A DNA stretch of 64,000 nucleotides from Silurus meridionalis (lineage: Eukaryota; Chordata; Actinopteri; Siluriformes; Siluridae), in assembly GCF_014805685.1 (NCBI RefSeq), contig NC_060887.1, positions 12,228,963 to 12,292,962 on the forward strand. Reading direction: 5' to 3'. Positions 63,156 through 64,000 of this stretch are shown piece by piece; position 1 is the first letter of the stretch, and each line of letters begins with the position of its first letter. The notes beneath the pieces were generated by a model. The model was not told where the DNA came from. It saw nothing but the letters and a program-made list of their open reading frames with translations, and searched no databases. Position numbers and translations under genes: made by a program.

Positions 63156-64000
63156 ATGTAAGAGTATAGCACCGGTTACTGCAAAGGCAATACACAGTGC
63201 AAAGGTAGGACCCATAGTGCAATAGACACTATATAATCTATAGTGTGCTCTGGGTGAACTCTCACTAATGGGTTTTTCTTCGTCACTGTTGAATATTATT
63301 TTTATGTGTAGTGATTTTTTTTACTTTTGCATCAGACAGGATTATTGCATGTATAAAAAGCATATTGCACAATCCAGAATGTCTTAATACAAACACAAAT
63401 CGTGCAACACTTTTATACTAAAAGCCCAGCACGAGTGAGAATCAGCAGGTAGCCTGCGCATGTGTGCTGTGATTTCAGCTACATTGCATGTCACAAACCA
63501 AATCGATGCAGTCGCAGTGTCAAGGTGCATCTAAAACGCCATGTCTTGTTAACATGTTTCTGCAATCACTCCCTCCGAAAGCAGGTCTGCTCTTTTCCTA
63601 AACCTCAGCACAAATCCAAGGGCTTCATATTTCTCCCTCGAGGTATTTTTTTTTTGCTGAATCTATTCTAGTTATGCAGCGTTATTAATTGCTTTGCGTG
63701 AGATTCATAACAGGCCGCGTTCTACCGCGCCTGACCTTGTAAAGCCACACGTGCATTCACTCTCTTTTTTTTTTTTCTTTTTCTCTTTCTCCCTCTATAC
63801 ACGCACACACACTTTCTCTCACACACACTCATTCTCCTATCGCCCAGTCAAGAGCAATGAACACGTCGCCATGGAAACCGCCAACAGTCACGGACAGATG
63901 TGTGTGTGTGTGTGTGTATGAGAGATGGGGGTGTATGTGATGGTCTTGGTGTTGGGAGTGATGAGAGGTGCAGGACTGGCCCACTCCCCATTGCCTCTGA
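63156..64000. other. Right edge of window, possible exon start
   Basis: No gene is established. A long pyrimidine run (63752-63840) ends in an AG at 63848-63849 (CGCCCAG). A short open stretch containing ATGGAAACCGCC follows, then a (GT)n run at 63899-63917. It could be the acceptor of an exon of the next gene, but I do not recognise the peptide. Confidence 0.3.

Overview
The window is vertebrate nuclear DNA, almost certainly from a ray-finned fish. It has split genes with GT-AG introns, abundant (CA)n, (GA)n and (AT)n microsatellites, and many fish-type Tc1/mariner elements, L2-like and RTE-like LINEs and tRNA-derived SINEs. The repeat mix would suit a catfish or other ostariophysan, but the species cannot be fixed from the sequence alone.

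Three protein-coding genes are supported. (1) atp1a3, the Na+/K+-ATPase alpha-3 catalytic subunit, lies on + from the ATG at 7608 to the stop at 26068. It has 21 coding exons and 1024 residues, and every splice phase closes. (2) rabac1 (PRA1, prenylated Rab acceptor 1) lies on -, from the ATG at 32290 to the stop at 28960, with 5 coding exons and 189 residues. Its 3' end converges on atp1a3. (3) A DEDD2-like death-effector-domain gene lies on +, from the ATG at 38552 to a probable stop at 49012, with 5 coding exons, about 381 residues and a probable non-coding first exon ending at 33695. It is head-to-head with rabac1 across a GC-rich promoter-like interval. The same three genes lie near each other on human 19q13.2, which supports the identifications.

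Layout: 0-7 kb is intergenic, with a decayed Tc1 transposon and LINE fragments. 7-27 kb is atp1a3, with a 10.6 kb intron 1 that holds a CpG-rich block, a G-quadruplex motif and several SINE/LINE copies. 28.3-32.3 kb is rabac1, one of whose introns is almost wholly simple sequence. 33-50 kb is dedd2. Its first intron carries a 4.3 kb minisatellite of roughly 100 units of about 43 bp, whose monomer looks derived from the gene's own first 5' splice site. 50.6-60.3 kb is a deep nest of transposable elements (DNA transposons interrupted by LINEs, which are themselves inside other elements). 60.3-64 kb is AT-rich with no gene I can support, apart from a possible exon-like segment near the right edge.

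The most unusual signals are the splice-site-seeded minisatellite and its ~950 and 987 bp higher-order duplications, the polypurine/polypyrimidine intron of rabac1, the loss of two introns in atp1a3 relative to the usual vertebrate exon plan, and the multi-level transposon nest that preserves insertion order.
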